Source: JAUSNA01 sp964568885 | Lineage (GTDB): Bacteria; Patescibacteriota; Microgenomatia; Levybacterales; GWA1-39-11 | NCBI GenBank assembly: GCA_964568885.1 | Contig: CAZMSF010000008.1 | Location: 1-47,363, forward strand | Length of the DNA: 47,363 bases | Reading direction: 5' to 3' | In this document: one piece after another, positions 39,348 through 47,363 of the stretch | Numbering within the stretch: position 1 is the first letter of the stretch | How the letters are laid out: every line of letters starts with the position of its first letter | Notes under the pieces: generated by a model | Told to the model about the DNA's origin: nothing | What the model saw: only the letters and a program-made list of their open reading frames with translations | The model's database searches: none | Made by a program: the position numbers and the translations under genes

Positions 39348-39409
39348 TTGGCTATTGGCTATTGGCTATTGGCTATTGGCTATTGGCTATTGGCTATTGG
39401 CTATTGGCT
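39348..39409 (+). repeat. 7-bp tandem repeat (TTGGCTA) before an assembly gap
   Basis: At least 8.9 copies of TTGGCTA run from 39348 into the gap. They are preceded by imperfect TAGCTAATAG/TGATAGCTAA repeats (39303-39340). The true copy number is unknown because the array is cut by the gap. Confidence 0.9.
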
Positions 39410-39509
39410 NNNNNNNNNNNNNNNNNNNNNNNNNNNNNNNNNNNNNNNNNNNNNNNNNNNNNNNNNNNNNNNNNNNNNNNNNNNNNNNNNNNNNNNNNNN
39501 NNNNNNNNN
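39410..39509. other. Assembly gap (100 N)
   Basis: Exactly 100 undetermined bases, a conventional scaffold filler; the true size is unknown. It falls in the atpG-atpD spacer next to a tandem repeat, the likely reason assembly failed. A small gene or longer array could be missing here. Confidence 0.97.
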
Positions 39510-39517
39510 ATTAATAT

Positions 39518-41014
39518 ATGATTATTGGAAAAGTAGTTTCCGTTAAAGGACAGATAATTGAGGCTGAATTTAGTGGCGAGAAGCCTAAAATATATGACGT
39601 TTTGGTGTATAAGGAAGACCCTGAGATAAAAATGGAGGTATACACCTCTGCCTCACCGAATTCATTCTATTGTCTCGCACTTACAACAGTTGACAAGCTG
39701 CATCATGGATCGGATGTAGTTGATACCGGTCAGCCCATTAAAATTCCTGTTGGGGCAGAACTTTTGGGTAGGGTCGTTGATTCATTGGGTAATCCGCAGG
39801 ATGGGATGGGAGACTTAAAGGTAAAAGAATCACGGCCCATTATTGCAAAAGATGTGAGCTTTTCAGAGGTCAATATTCCAAGTGAACTTCTTGAAACCGG
39901 AATTAAAGCAATTGATTTTTTTACTCCAATTGTTAAGGGGGGAAAGGTCGGTCTTTTTGGAGGTGCGGGGGTAGGAAAGACGGTTATTATCTCCGAGGTT
40001 ATCCACAATTTGGTTATCCTCAATCCTGAGAGAAATGTGACGGTATTTACCGGCGTTGGGGAGCGTACCCGTGAAGGTGAGGAGCTCTTTGCTACGCTTA
40101 AAGAAAGCAAAGTTATGCAAGGGGTTAGTCTTATTTACGGCTCAATGGGAGAAAATCCTGCACTAAGGTTCCGTACTGCCTTTACGGGTGTTACCCTTGC
40201 TGAATATTATAGAGATACGCTGGGCAAAGATGTACTGTTTTTTATCGACAACATTTTCCGTTTTGCACAAAGCGGTTATGAATTATCAACGCTTATTAAT
40301 GGTATCCCTTCGGAGGGCGGATATCAGGCAACGCTTACTTCTGAAATGGCATCATTTCATGAACGACTTGTCTCAACGAGAAAAAATGCTATCACAACAT
40401 TTGAGGCAATTTATGTGCCTGCAGACGACCTGACCGATAGCGGCGTTCAGGCGATATTTCCATACCTTGATTCGAGCATTGTTCTCTCCCGCTCCATATA
40501 CCAGGAAGGAAGATTTCCTGCGATTGATCTTTTAAGCTCAACATCTTCTTCTCTTAATGCAGAGACATGCGGGGACCTTCATTATCAAACAGCACTCGAC
40601 GCCCAAGCCCTTCTTAAAAAAGCCCTTGCTCTTGAAAGGATAGTATCTCTTATCGGTGAATCGGAACTTTCCGCAGAAGACCAAGTTGTATATAAGCGCT
40701 CTAAGATGTTGAAAAATTTTATGACGCAGAACTTTACAGTTGTTGAGACGCAAACAGAAAAAAAAGGAGTCTTTGTATCCGTAAAAGACACGGTTAAAGA
40801 TGTGAGAGCAATACTTGACGGCAAGATAGATAGTCTTATGCCGGAGGATGTCTTGTATATAGGTACCCTAAAAGATATTGATGAAAAATTATCTGCAAAA
40901 CTATCAGAACAGGCCAAGAAGACAGCACAATCAGGAATACCCGCAGCTCAAGCGGCCGCGGCTCCGCAGGGTGCAATACCTCCTTCCACGGCTCAACCAT
41001 CAACAGCTAATTAA
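39518..41014 (+). CDS. atpD: F-type ATPase subunit beta
   Basis: 498 residues. Catalytic elements are intact: Walker A GGAGVGKT (148-155), GERTREGEEL with the catalytic Glu182, FIDNIFRFAQSG (Walker B Asp), and AIYVPADDLTDSG. The adenine-stacking Tyr of YPAVDPL is Phe here (GRFPAIDLL), a mild change. The DELSEED lever region reads ESELSAEDQ. The C-terminus carries an Ala/Pro/Gln-rich tail (AAQAAAAPQGAIPPS) beyond the usual end. The subunit should hydrolyse or make ATP. Its upstream region is lost in the gap, so the promoter status is unknown. The epsilon gene follows after 8 nt. Confidence 0.95.
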   Translation: MIIGKVVSVKGQIIEAEFSGEKPKIYDVLVYKEDPEIKMEVYTSASPNSFYCLALTTVDKLHHGSDVVDTGQPIKIPVGAELLGRVVDSLGNPQDGMGDLKVKESRPIIAKDVSFSEVNIPSELLETGIKAIDFFTPIVKGGKVGLFGGAGVGKTVIISEVIHNLVILNPERNVTVFTGVGERTREGEELFATLKESKVMQGVSLIYGSMGENPALRFRTAFTGVTLAEYYRDTLGKDVLFFIDNIFRFAQSGYELSTLINGIPSEGGYQATLTSEMASFHERLVSTRKNAITTFEAIYVPADDLTDSGVQAIFPYLDSSIVLSRSIYQEGRFPAIDLLSSTSSSLNAETCGDLHYQTALDAQALLKKALALERIVSLIGESELSAEDQVVYKRSKMLKNFMTQNFTVVETQTEKKGVFVSVKDTVKDVRAILDGKIDSLMPEDVLYIGTLKDIDEKLSAKLSEQAKKTAQSGIPAAQAAAAPQGAIPPSTAQPSTAN

Positions 41015-41022
41015 GAACGATT

Positions 41023-41325
41023 ATGGCGGATAAGTTATTTCATGTAAAAGTCAGAGATACGGAAAGTCTGATTTTTGAAGGAGATGTTGAAAGAATAAGC
41101 TCCTTTAATGAAGTAGGACCCTTTGATATTTACCCCATGCATGCAAATTTTATTTCAATTCTGCATCAGGAATTGTCTCTTTACAAGAATGATCAAAAAG
41201 TAAAAGAATTAAAGTTTGAACAAGCAGTATTAAAAGTTAAACAGGATGTGGCGCATATCTTTTTAGGCATAGAGGTGCTTTTTGTTGAGAGTACTACCCC
41301 ACCTAACTCACAAGTTTCTTCCTAG
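41023..41325 (+). CDS. atpC: F-type ATPase subunit epsilon, beta-sandwich domain only
   Basis: 100 residues against about 135 in most bacteria. MADKLFHVKVRDTESLIFEGDVERISSFNEVGPFDIYPMHANFISIL corresponds to the N-terminal beta-sandwich (classical LxVxIVTPExxxxxGxVxxVxxPxxxGxxGILPxHAPxxxxL). The C-terminal helical hairpin, which in many enzymes acts as an ATPase brake, is absent, and the protein ends in a short Ser/Thr/Pro tail. It binds the foot of gamma and should contact the membrane rotor. Last gene of the ATPase cluster. Confidence 0.85.
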   Translation: MADKLFHVKVRDTESLIFEGDVERISSFNEVGPFDIYPMHANFISILHQELSLYKNDQKVKELKFEQAVLKVKQDVAHIFLGIEVLFVESTTPPNSQVSS

Positions 41326-41540
41326 CTCATTTTAATTAAAAAAACCTCGATATTTGTGCCTATTGCACAATATAAATATCCATTAATAGAAATTTTGTTG
41401 ATATAACAGTAAATATAGTGACACATGAATCAGATTAGCCTGAAATATGGGCATTTCACAAGATTTTTCATGGTTTGAAAAATAAATAGAATTTTTTTGT
41501 TAACAATTTTTTTTCTTTTCATAGAATAAAATATTTTTAC

Positions 41541-41575
41541 CGTGAAAAGTCTGTGTACTATAAGACAATTTCACG
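41541..41575 (+). terminator. Hairpin followed by a T-rich stretch after the ATPase cluster
   Basis: CGTGAAA...TTTCACG outer arms (7 pairs) and GTCT...AGAC inner arms (4 pairs) around a 10-nt loop, followed by ATTTTTGTTGTTTTTA. A plausible intrinsic terminator about 215 nt beyond atpC, or a regulatory hairpin. Confidence 0.45.
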
Positions 41576-41742
41576 ACTGTTATTTTTGTTGTTTTTAAGA
41601 AATTATTTTATAAAAAACAAAGTGCATCAAACTATATAAAAGTGAGCACTCATTTTTTCATGTTCTTTCTCTCCCTAATGCAGGTTTAATTTTTTTCATA
41701 AAAATCAATATAGTTTGTTACACTTCTTTCCATTTCGTAGCG

Positions 41743-41772
41743 TTGACTATTTTTAGAGAAAAAAGTTACAGT
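41743..41772 (+). promoter_or_regulatory. Predicted promoter of the giant surface-protein gene
   Basis: TTGACT (41743-41748), an 18-bp spacer and TACAGT (41767-41772), leaving a leader of about 40 nt before the ATG at 41818, longer than most here. Confidence 0.45.
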
Positions 41773-41817
41773 AGATGTACACCCGTTTTAGCACTTGGTG
41801 ATGACCCAAACTCATCA

Positions 41818-44800
41818 ATGAAATTATTAACTTTAAAGCAGGCGGCCCGTATGCTGGGCGTCTCTCTTGAGACACTTCAGTATTTGGCCAACAGATATGG
41901 ACTAAGCCCCGTAGTCAATGACAGGGGTGAATTTTATTACGAAGAGGACAAACTCCGGGCACTTCTTGAAACTGCAGAATCCACGTACCGCAAGTTCACC
42001 GAAAACAAAGCAACTATAGGTCAAAAAAAGAGCTTTTTCCAAAATCATGAAAAATCAAGTGATTCCCCAGCTTCAAAAAATGGATCACCTGTAAGGGAAA
42101 CCAAATGGCAGCTCTTTGTAAAATTTGCCTATCTTCGGCCTGGAAAAAGAGCTATTGTTTTGGGGGTCATCACCTTAGCTCTCCTTTTCTCCCTGGGATA
42201 CGCTCAAATGTCCCTCCTCAAGCTTAAGGCCCAAAAGGCAAATGATACATTCAACACGCTGGAAGAAACAAGCTCAAAAGTTCTCGGCGCTGCAACAAGC
42301 AAGCTGAAATTGACGGGGAATATACTCTTTAGCCTTCCGCTTGTTTCCAAGGAGAACGTTGCTATCGGCAAAGAGCTTGAGGTTACAGGTAAGAGTTTCT
42401 TTAAGGACGATATTACCGCGCCAAATATTGTGTACGGAATAACAGCAGGTGGTGGAATCACTATTACCGGAGATGCGCAAAATCCTGTTATTTCGGCTGT
42501 TCAAGGTGGTGTTACATCACTACAGGGTACCACCGGCGACCTCTCTTTAATTGCAGGGAGCGATATTTCGATTAGTGGACTGACAATAAGCAATACTTCA
42601 ACCCTTTCCACGGTCGTTTCACGGGGTGATTGCACCGGATGTATTACCGATGCGGCGGTAGTGAATACTCTTACTATCGATTCAGGCGGACAAGTTGCAG
42701 CGGGCGCCATTAAGGGAACGCTCACAACGTCAGTCGGAGGTACAGGTCTTAGCACGTATGCAACAGGAGACTTAATATACGCTTCCGCAACCGATACTCT
42801 TGATTCGCTTCCAATCGGCGCTGCCGGTCAGTTCCTTACGGTTGACAACGGTCTACCCGCTTGGGCGTTTGTAAGTTCTTTTGCAGTTGCAAATGTAAAG
42901 CAAAATAACGTGATTGTTTCATCGCAGACCAATACACTCAATTTTGCAAATAGCGATTTCTCACTCAATGAAAGTCCGGCCGGCCAGGTCAACATCCAAC
43001 TCTCCGCAGTTCCACCGTCCATTACAGGAGTACAGAATAATTTTGCTGTCGGAGGTAGTACTCTTACATTTGCAGCAGCCGGAACGGTAAGTTCGACGGG
43101 TGCAAATGCGTTGACAATTGATAGCGGCACGACAGGTCTTGTCAATCTTGGAACGGGCAATAATGCAAAAACCATCAACATTGCAACGGGTACTGCGGGT
43201 AATACTGTAAATATCGCAACCGACAACACAGCCGCTGACACTATTAACATCGGCTCTGCTCTTGACACCAACAACCTCAATTCGGGACTCATCTATGTTC
43301 CAAACGGCAGGGTCGGTATCAGGGCACTCCCCAATGACATTGACGCAGACACTAACCCTTTTGCTTTGGAGGTGGCAGGAAGCATCGGCCCGAATGTTGA
43401 CGGTGTTTATGATTTGGGTTCTCCATCACTGAGGTACCGTAACTTGTATATAACGGGGGCTACAACTTCCAACGGTGATATCACCATTGCCAACACTTCT
43501 CCGAAGATTTATTTCATCGATACCGATGTGGGGCAGAACCAGTACCTGGTAAACGTGGACACCTCACAGTTCACGCTTAAAAATAACACCACGGGGGCTA
43601 CGGCCCTCTTTGTCGATTCTAATGGGGATGTTTCATTGGCGGGAGGCTCCAGTTCAACCGGGTGTACAATAGCCGATGCGACGGGTAATTTAGTGTGCGC
43701 AGGAAGCATTACGACCACCAATACTTCAGGCACTGTCGGGTTTTTCTCGCGTAATAACGGGGCATCCACTATCTCTCCTGCTACCGCCGGTGACACTATT
43801 TCAACTTCAGGGAATATATTAACTACCGGCACAGGGACTATCACAGCGGCAGGACTCCTAACTGCCTCAAACGGTTTGACCGTTACGGCAGGTGGCATTA
43901 ACGTTAATAGCACCGGCATTACAAATGCAGGGGATATTCTCGGAGCAGGTGCAATTTCCGCAAGTGCTGCATTGACGTTCACGGGTGCAGGCACCAACAT
44001 TACAACGGTTTCAAATGCAGACTTGACAATTGGTGCCAACGGGAGCGGCCAGCTTGTCATATCAAGCAATGTTCTTCTTGGTACATTGCCGGCGGCAGGA
44101 GTATCGGCAACAACGCTTTGCCGCGATAACACAACTCATCAGATAACCCAGTGTCCGGCGAATGCTTCGAATGTATCATTGCAGGATGCTTATAATGCAG
44201 GCAACACCATTCAGACGTCGGACAACAGGGATATTGCATTCACCCTGACAGACACTGCAACCGATTCAAAGTTCACGCTTACCAATCAAGGAACGGCAAC
44301 TGCTTTCACTATCAACGACACAAATGCAGCGGTTAACACGCTTCTTTCAATTCAGTCGAATGGAACACCCACCTTAACAATTGATGAAAATGGTACTCTT
44401 TCGACCAGCGGAAATATTTCCACAACCGGTACAGGAACGGTAACGTCAGCGGGTTTGCTCACAGCATCCAACGGGTTGACAGTTTCTGCCGGTGGAATAT
44501 CTGCAAACGGCGGAATCAACAACAATAACGGAGGCATCACAAATGCAGGCGACATTTTGGGAGCAGGTGCAATTTCTGCAAGTGCTGCCCTTACTTTTAC
44601 GGGATCAGGAACTAACATCACGACAGTTTCAAATGCCGATTTGACAATCGCTCCAAGTGGTTCTGGCCAAATAAATCTTTTGAATAACATTTTGCTTGGC
44701 ACCCTTCCTGCAGCAGGAGTGTCTGCAACCACTCTTTGCCGCGATAACAATTCCAACCTAATAACACAATGTCCGGCAAATGCTGCTAATGTTTCGTTGC

Positions 44801-47363
44801 AGGATGCATATAATGCAGGCAACACCATTAATACATCTGACAACCGGGATATTGCCTTCACCCTGTCCGATACTGCAACCGACTCAAAGTTCACTTTGAC
44901 CAATCAGGGAACGGCAACTGCTTTCACTATCAACGACACAAATGGTGCGGTTAATACACTGTTGTCCATACAATCCGGTGGAACTCCCACTCTTACTATT
45001 AATGAGAATGGAGTTCTTACAACATCGGGAAACATATCAACGACCGGTACGGGAAGCATCACGAGTGCTACATCTCTTAGTGCGCAATCAGCGACTAACC
45101 AACTTGTTTTGGGAAGCGGTAACACAACGACAATAAATTCATTGGCTCCTGCAAGTAGCAGGATTGCGACAATTCCGGGATTGAGCCTTGATGACACATT
45201 CCTTTTTGCAACCGAATCAGCGCTTGTATCCAATAAAACGTTCCGTGACAATTCAACAAATTTTCAAGACGAGTTGGATAACACGAAGCAATTCTCATTT
45301 GATGCAAGTCTTATTTCAACAGGGGTTACAAGAAAGATACAAATTCCGGATTATGACGGAACCGTTTGTTTGACAACCGGTAACTGCGCAGGATCTGGAG
45401 GAGTTGTCGGAGGAACGGGAACGCTCAATCATTTGGTGAAGTTTACTATTACCGGCTCAACTATCGGGGACACTAATGTTACCGATAACGGAACAGTTGT
45501 AACTGTTCTTTCAGGGCTTAATGTCGGCGATCAGACTGGGTCTGACTCTCTTTCTGTTCTTCGATTACTTGACGCAACGGGAGGGAGCCAAATTCAAAAC
45601 TCAAATCTCCTGACACTTCAGGGAGCCTATTGGACCGGCGCAGTTTCCCAGAGTGTAGGGTTTTCATTGCAAAATGTTGTGACGGCAACGACACCAACGT
45701 ATAAATTGGCATTCTTAAATGACGGAGGGTCAGAAGTTGCCAGTATTGCAAATAACGGCAATGTTGCATTGACAGGGACGGTAACGGGAGCTACCGGACT
45801 TACATCATCGGGCGCAATTACATTCTCCGGTCTTACGAATAACGGTCCGGTATACACAACCGCAGGGGGAGTTCTTAACTCCGAGACACTTCTCTCTCCA
45901 GTCAGGGGAGGCACAGGCGTTGATTCGTCGACTGCCGCAAATGGGGCAATTCTTATCGGCAACGGAACCGGGTTTACGCTTGCCACAATAACAGGTACGG
46001 CAAACCAAGTGAATGTTGCAAATGCGGCAGGAAGTATTACTCTTTCAACTCCCCAGGATATTGCAACCTCCTCTACTCCAACATTTGCGTCATTAACATT
46101 ATCAAATGCAACCAATCAATTAGTATTGGGGACCGGTAACACGACGACCATAACCTCTCCCGCTCCGGGTGCGTCAAGAATTGCGACCATCCCGACGCTT
46201 GCAGGTAACGACACTTTTGTTTTCGAAGCACAGACACAAACTCTTACCAATAAAACCATCGGTTCAACAGGACTTGTTTTCTCAGGGGCTGCAACGGACC
46301 TTACGACCGTTTCAAACGAGGATTTGACATTGGCAGCTGATGGACTCGGCGAGATAGTGCTATCTAATGTGACACAAATTCCAAACCTGTCCGGAACCGT
46401 AGGTACCACCGTTGTCTGCCGGAACGCATCAAACGAGTTCTCTATTTGTTCATCCAATGCTCTTAATGTTACGCTCCAGCAGGCATATAACGCAGGCAAC
46501 ACCATTCTTGCAACTGATGAAAAAGGTAATATTGACTTTACTTTAGCTGACCTTTCCTCACGTTCTCTGACATTGACAAATGCCGGAACCGCATCATCGG
46601 CTCTTGTTATCAACGACACGAATGCATCAGTTCAGAATGCGTTGGAAGTACAATCAAGCGGCGCTGCAACACTTACCATAAATGAGAATGGAAATGTTGC
46701 GACTGTTGGAAATATTTCAACAACCGGAACGGGAACCATAACTTCAGCGGGACTTCTCACGGCATCAAATGGCTTAACAGTAACTGCAGGAGCAGTCAAT
46801 ATTGCAGGAACGGCCGGTAGCATCAATCTAACCGGATTGACAGCGCTGACGATTGATGCTGGAGTTAATGATCTGCTTTTCACAGGTGGTAATTTCAACA
46901 CAACCGCTACGGGCATTAATGGAACGGCAATTGGTGCCACTACCCCATCAACCGGTAATTTTACCAATTTAACTACAACAGGCAACGCTTCTTTCTCGGG
47001 CAACTTGACTCTTGCAGGCGCCCCAAGAAGCATCCAGACGACCGAAAATAACACGTTGACCATTGGCGGTGATACAACGGGGAATATTGTTCTTGCGCCA
47101 TTGAATGGAACAGGAATCCTTACTGTAAATGGCAATACAGTTAACGTAGGAACGTTTGATGTAAATGGCGTGTCAACGTTCAATAATAATCTAACCCAAA
47201 CCGGAGCTTTCACATTTTCAACCGGAACAGGCGCGGTTTCTTTGAATGGCAACACTTCGGTAACAGGAACCAACACATTTACCGTTGCAGGAGGCGCAAC
47301 ATCTTTGGGTTCAACACTGGACGTTACGGGAATAACAACTTTGAAAAATGATGTGTTTGTAAC
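41818..47363 (+). CDS. Giant HTH-membrane-span-beta-repeat surface protein (partial, runs off the window)
   Basis: An uninterrupted frame of 1,848 codons without a stop before the window end. Residues about 4-50 form a MerR/excisionase-like helix-turn-helix (LTLKQAARMLGVSLETLQYL, then GEFYYEEDKLRALLE). A basic, Ser-rich linker leads to one membrane span at about 111-129 (AIVLGVITLALLFSLGYA). Everything after it is Gly/Thr/Asn/Ser-rich, low in charged residues, and built of tail-fibre-like beta repeats: SVGGTGLSTYATGDLIYAS, YDLGSPSLRYRNLYITG, and a roughly 206-residue unit with LCRDN...TQCPAN...YNAGNTI. The topology puts the HTH inside and the fibre outside. A cell-surface adhesin or fibre is likely; what a DNA-binding-like domain does at its inner end is unknown. 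Long antisense frames opposite it are artefacts of its composition. Confidence 0.85.
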   Translation, partial: MKLLTLKQAARMLGVSLETLQYLANRYGLSPVVNDRGEFYYEEDKLRALLETAESTYRKFTENKATIGQKKSFFQNHEKSSDSPASKNGSPVRETKWQLFVKFAYLRPGKRAIVLGVITLALLFSLGYAQMSLLKLKAQKANDTFNTLEETSSKVLGAATSKLKLTGNILFSLPLVSKENVAIGKELEVTGKSFFKDDITAPNIVYGITAGGGITITGDAQNPVISAVQGGVTSLQGTTGDLSLIAGSDISISGLTISNTSTLSTVVSRGDCTGCITDAAVVNTLTIDSGGQVAAGAIKGTLTTSVGGTGLSTYATGDLIYASATDTLDSLPIGAAGQFLTVDNGLPAWAFVSSFAVANVKQNNVIVSSQTNTLNFANSDFSLNESPAGQVNIQLSAVPPSITGVQNNFAVGGSTLTFAAAGTVSSTGANALTIDSGTTGLVNLGTGNNAKTINIATGTAGNTVNIATDNTAADTINIGSALDTNNLNSGLIYVPNGRVGIRALPNDIDADTNPFALEVAGSIGPNVDGVYDLGSPSLRYRNLYITGATTSNGDITIANTSPKIYFIDTDVGQNQYLVNVDTSQFTLKNNTTGATALFVDSNGDVSLAGGSSSTGCTIADATGNLVCAGSITTTNTSGTVGFFSRNNGASTISPATAGDTISTSGNILTTGTGTITAAGLLTASNGLTVTAGGINVNSTGITNAGDILGAGAISASAALTFTGAGTNITTVSNADLTIGANGSGQLVISSNVLLGTLPAAGVSATTLCRDNTTHQITQCPANASNVSLQDAYNAGNTIQTSDNRDIAFTLTDTATDSKFTLTNQGTATAFTINDTNAAVNTLLSIQSNGTPTLTIDENGTLSTSGNISTTGTGTVTSAGLLTASNGLTVSAGGISANGGINNNNGGITNAGDILGAGAISASAALTFTGSGTNITTVSNADLTIAPSGSGQINLLNNILLGTLPAAGVSATTLCRDNNSNLITQCPANAANVSLQDAYNAGNTINTSDNRDIAFTLSDTATDSKFTLTNQGTATAFTINDTNGAVNTLLSIQSGGTPTLTINENGVLTTSGNISTTGTGSITSATSLSAQSATNQLVLGSGNTTTINSLAPASSRIATIPGLSLDDTFLFATESALVSNKTFRDNSTNFQDELDNTKQFSFDASLISTGVTRKIQIPDYDGTVCLTTGNCAGSGGVVGGTGTLNHLVKFTITGSTIGDTNVTDNGTVVTVLSGLNVGDQTGSDSLSVLRLLDATGGSQIQNSNLLTLQGAYWTGAVSQSVGFSLQNVVTATTPTYKLAFLNDGGSEVASIANNGNVALTGTVTGATGLTSSGAITFSGLTNNGPVYTTAGGVLNSETLLSPVRGGTGVDSSTAANGAILIGNGTGFTLATITGTANQVNVANAAGSITLSTPQDIATSSTPTFASLTLSNATNQLVLGTGNTTTITSPAPGASRIATIPTLAGNDTFVFEAQTQTLTNKTIGSTGLVFSGAATDLTTVSNEDLTLAADGLGEIVLSNVTQIPNLSGTVGTTVVCRNASNEFSICSSNALNVTLQQAYNAGNTILATDEKGNIDFTLADLSSRSLTLTNAGTASSALVINDTNASVQNALEVQSSGAATLTINENGNVATVGNISTTGTGTITSAGLLTASNGLTVTAGAVNIAGTAGSINLTGLTALTIDAGVNDLLFTGGNFNTTATGINGTAIGATTPSTGNFTNLTTTGNASFSGNLTLAGAPRSIQTTENNTLTIGGDTTGNIVLAPLNGTGILTVNGNTVNVGTFDVNGVSTFNNNLTQTGAFTFSTGTGAVSLNGNTSVTGTNTFTVAGGATSLGSTLDVTGITTLKNDVFV
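43801..46800 (+). repeat. Long repeats within the giant surface protein
   Basis: Related units of about 200-206 codons begin near 43801 and 44401, with a third, more diverged copy around 46380-46800. Landmarks: GLLTASNGLTV at about 43852, 44452 and 46750; the first Cys of the CRxN motif at 44119, 44737 and 46417; YNAGNTI at 44191, 44809 and 46486. The first two copies are 618 nt apart and closely similar, pointing to recent duplication. Each unit contributes a conserved pair of cysteines. Confidence 0.8.

Larger units (their letters stand above)
41326..41817. other. AT-rich spacer between atpC and the giant surface-protein gene
   Basis: A 492-nt stretch with no convincing gene. It holds a small TTGTGC/GCACAA hairpin (41354-41370), a larger hairpin at 41541-41575 and a promoter at 41743-41772. 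A six-codon frame beginning ATG 41801 ends in TGA overlapping the next start (ATGA), which may be chance. Confidence 0.6.

Noticed and set aside
39348..39409. A CRISPR-like or protein-coding reading of the tandem repeat before the gap
   Set aside because: The unit is only 7 bp with no spacers; the apparent peptide is just the repeat translated in frame and crosses undetermined bases.
42204..47276. Several long minus-strand reading frames (80-214 codons) opposite the giant surface-protein gene
   Set aside because: They are shadows: the plus-strand frame is open without interruption from 41818 to the window end and encodes recognisable tail-fibre-like repeats, while the antisense products are Val/Pro/Ala-rich artefacts of its codon bias.
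1..47363. tRNA and rRNA genes
   Set aside because: None of the spacers contained a recognisable cloverleaf with acceptor and T-arm sequence, and no rRNA stretch was seen; a covariance-model search would be needed to exclude a divergent tRNA.

Overview
The window looks like a contig from a small-genome, ultra-reduced bacterium of the Candidate Phyla Radiation (Patescibacteria), most likely near Microgenomates. Grounds: a single-membrane type IV pilus locus with no secretin, a giant tail-fibre-like beta-strand-repeat surface protein, P/T-rich linkers on wall proteins, few biosynthetic genes, short mRNA leaders, and rRNA-maturation and translation genes packed into tight operons. TGA is used as a normal stop, so the UGA-recoded lineages are excluded. 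The lineage is inferred, not proven.

Layout. (1) 1-1359 is AT-rich and apparently non-coding. It carries half-sites matching RTGTCGYAMAA, one of them a 28-bp dif-like 11-6-11 site, in front of a Xer-type tyrosine recombinase (1360-2337). (2) 2384-12358, minus strand: a kinase-fold protein, a CAP-domain wall protein, an alpha/beta hydrolase, pyrB, folD, gyrA, inorganic pyrophosphatase and gyrB. (3) 12491-24582 is a complete monoderm type IV pilus locus: pilB-pilT-pilC leftward; a DNA polymerase III delta-prime-like gene, several prepilins, pilD and pilM-N-O rightward. (4) 24579-30515, minus strand, is a core information-processing block: trmD, khpA, rpsP, rnc, nusB, rpmF (only 58 codons), recG, a 33-codon membrane peptide and tyrS. 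(5) 30580-34556, plus strand: a NUDIX hydrolase, a class A penicillin-binding protein and a GH130-type glycosidase/phosphorylase. (6) 34602-41325 is an atypical F-type ATPase cluster. (7) 41818 to the window end is one open reading frame without a stop (more than 1,848 codons), giving a protein with an N-terminal helix-turn-helix, one membrane span and a giant tail-fibre-like repeat region.

The most unusual system is the ATPase cluster. It encodes all five F1 subunits (delta, alpha, gamma, beta, epsilon) with intact catalytic motifs and a long membrane-anchored b stalk, but no a subunit is seen. The gene in the c-subunit position encodes a secreted-domain protein whose C-terminal hairpin resembles subunit c yet has no Asp/Glu in either membrane helix. 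If no normal a and c genes exist elsewhere in the genome, this would be an F1 rotary motor with a membrane rotor that cannot carry protons by the known mechanism and displays a domain outside the cell. The cluster also has structured spacers: a roughly 93-nt foldable element after the c-like gene, a 62-bp tandem hairpin array with a compensatory base change between atpA and atpG, and a 7-bp tandem repeat running into a 100-N gap before atpD.

Several good sigma70-type promoters place the -10 box only 6-11 nt before the start codon, so many mRNAs here are probably leaderless. This guided several start choices. Other genes (ppa, gyrA, pilB) keep Shine-Dalgarno-like sequences.
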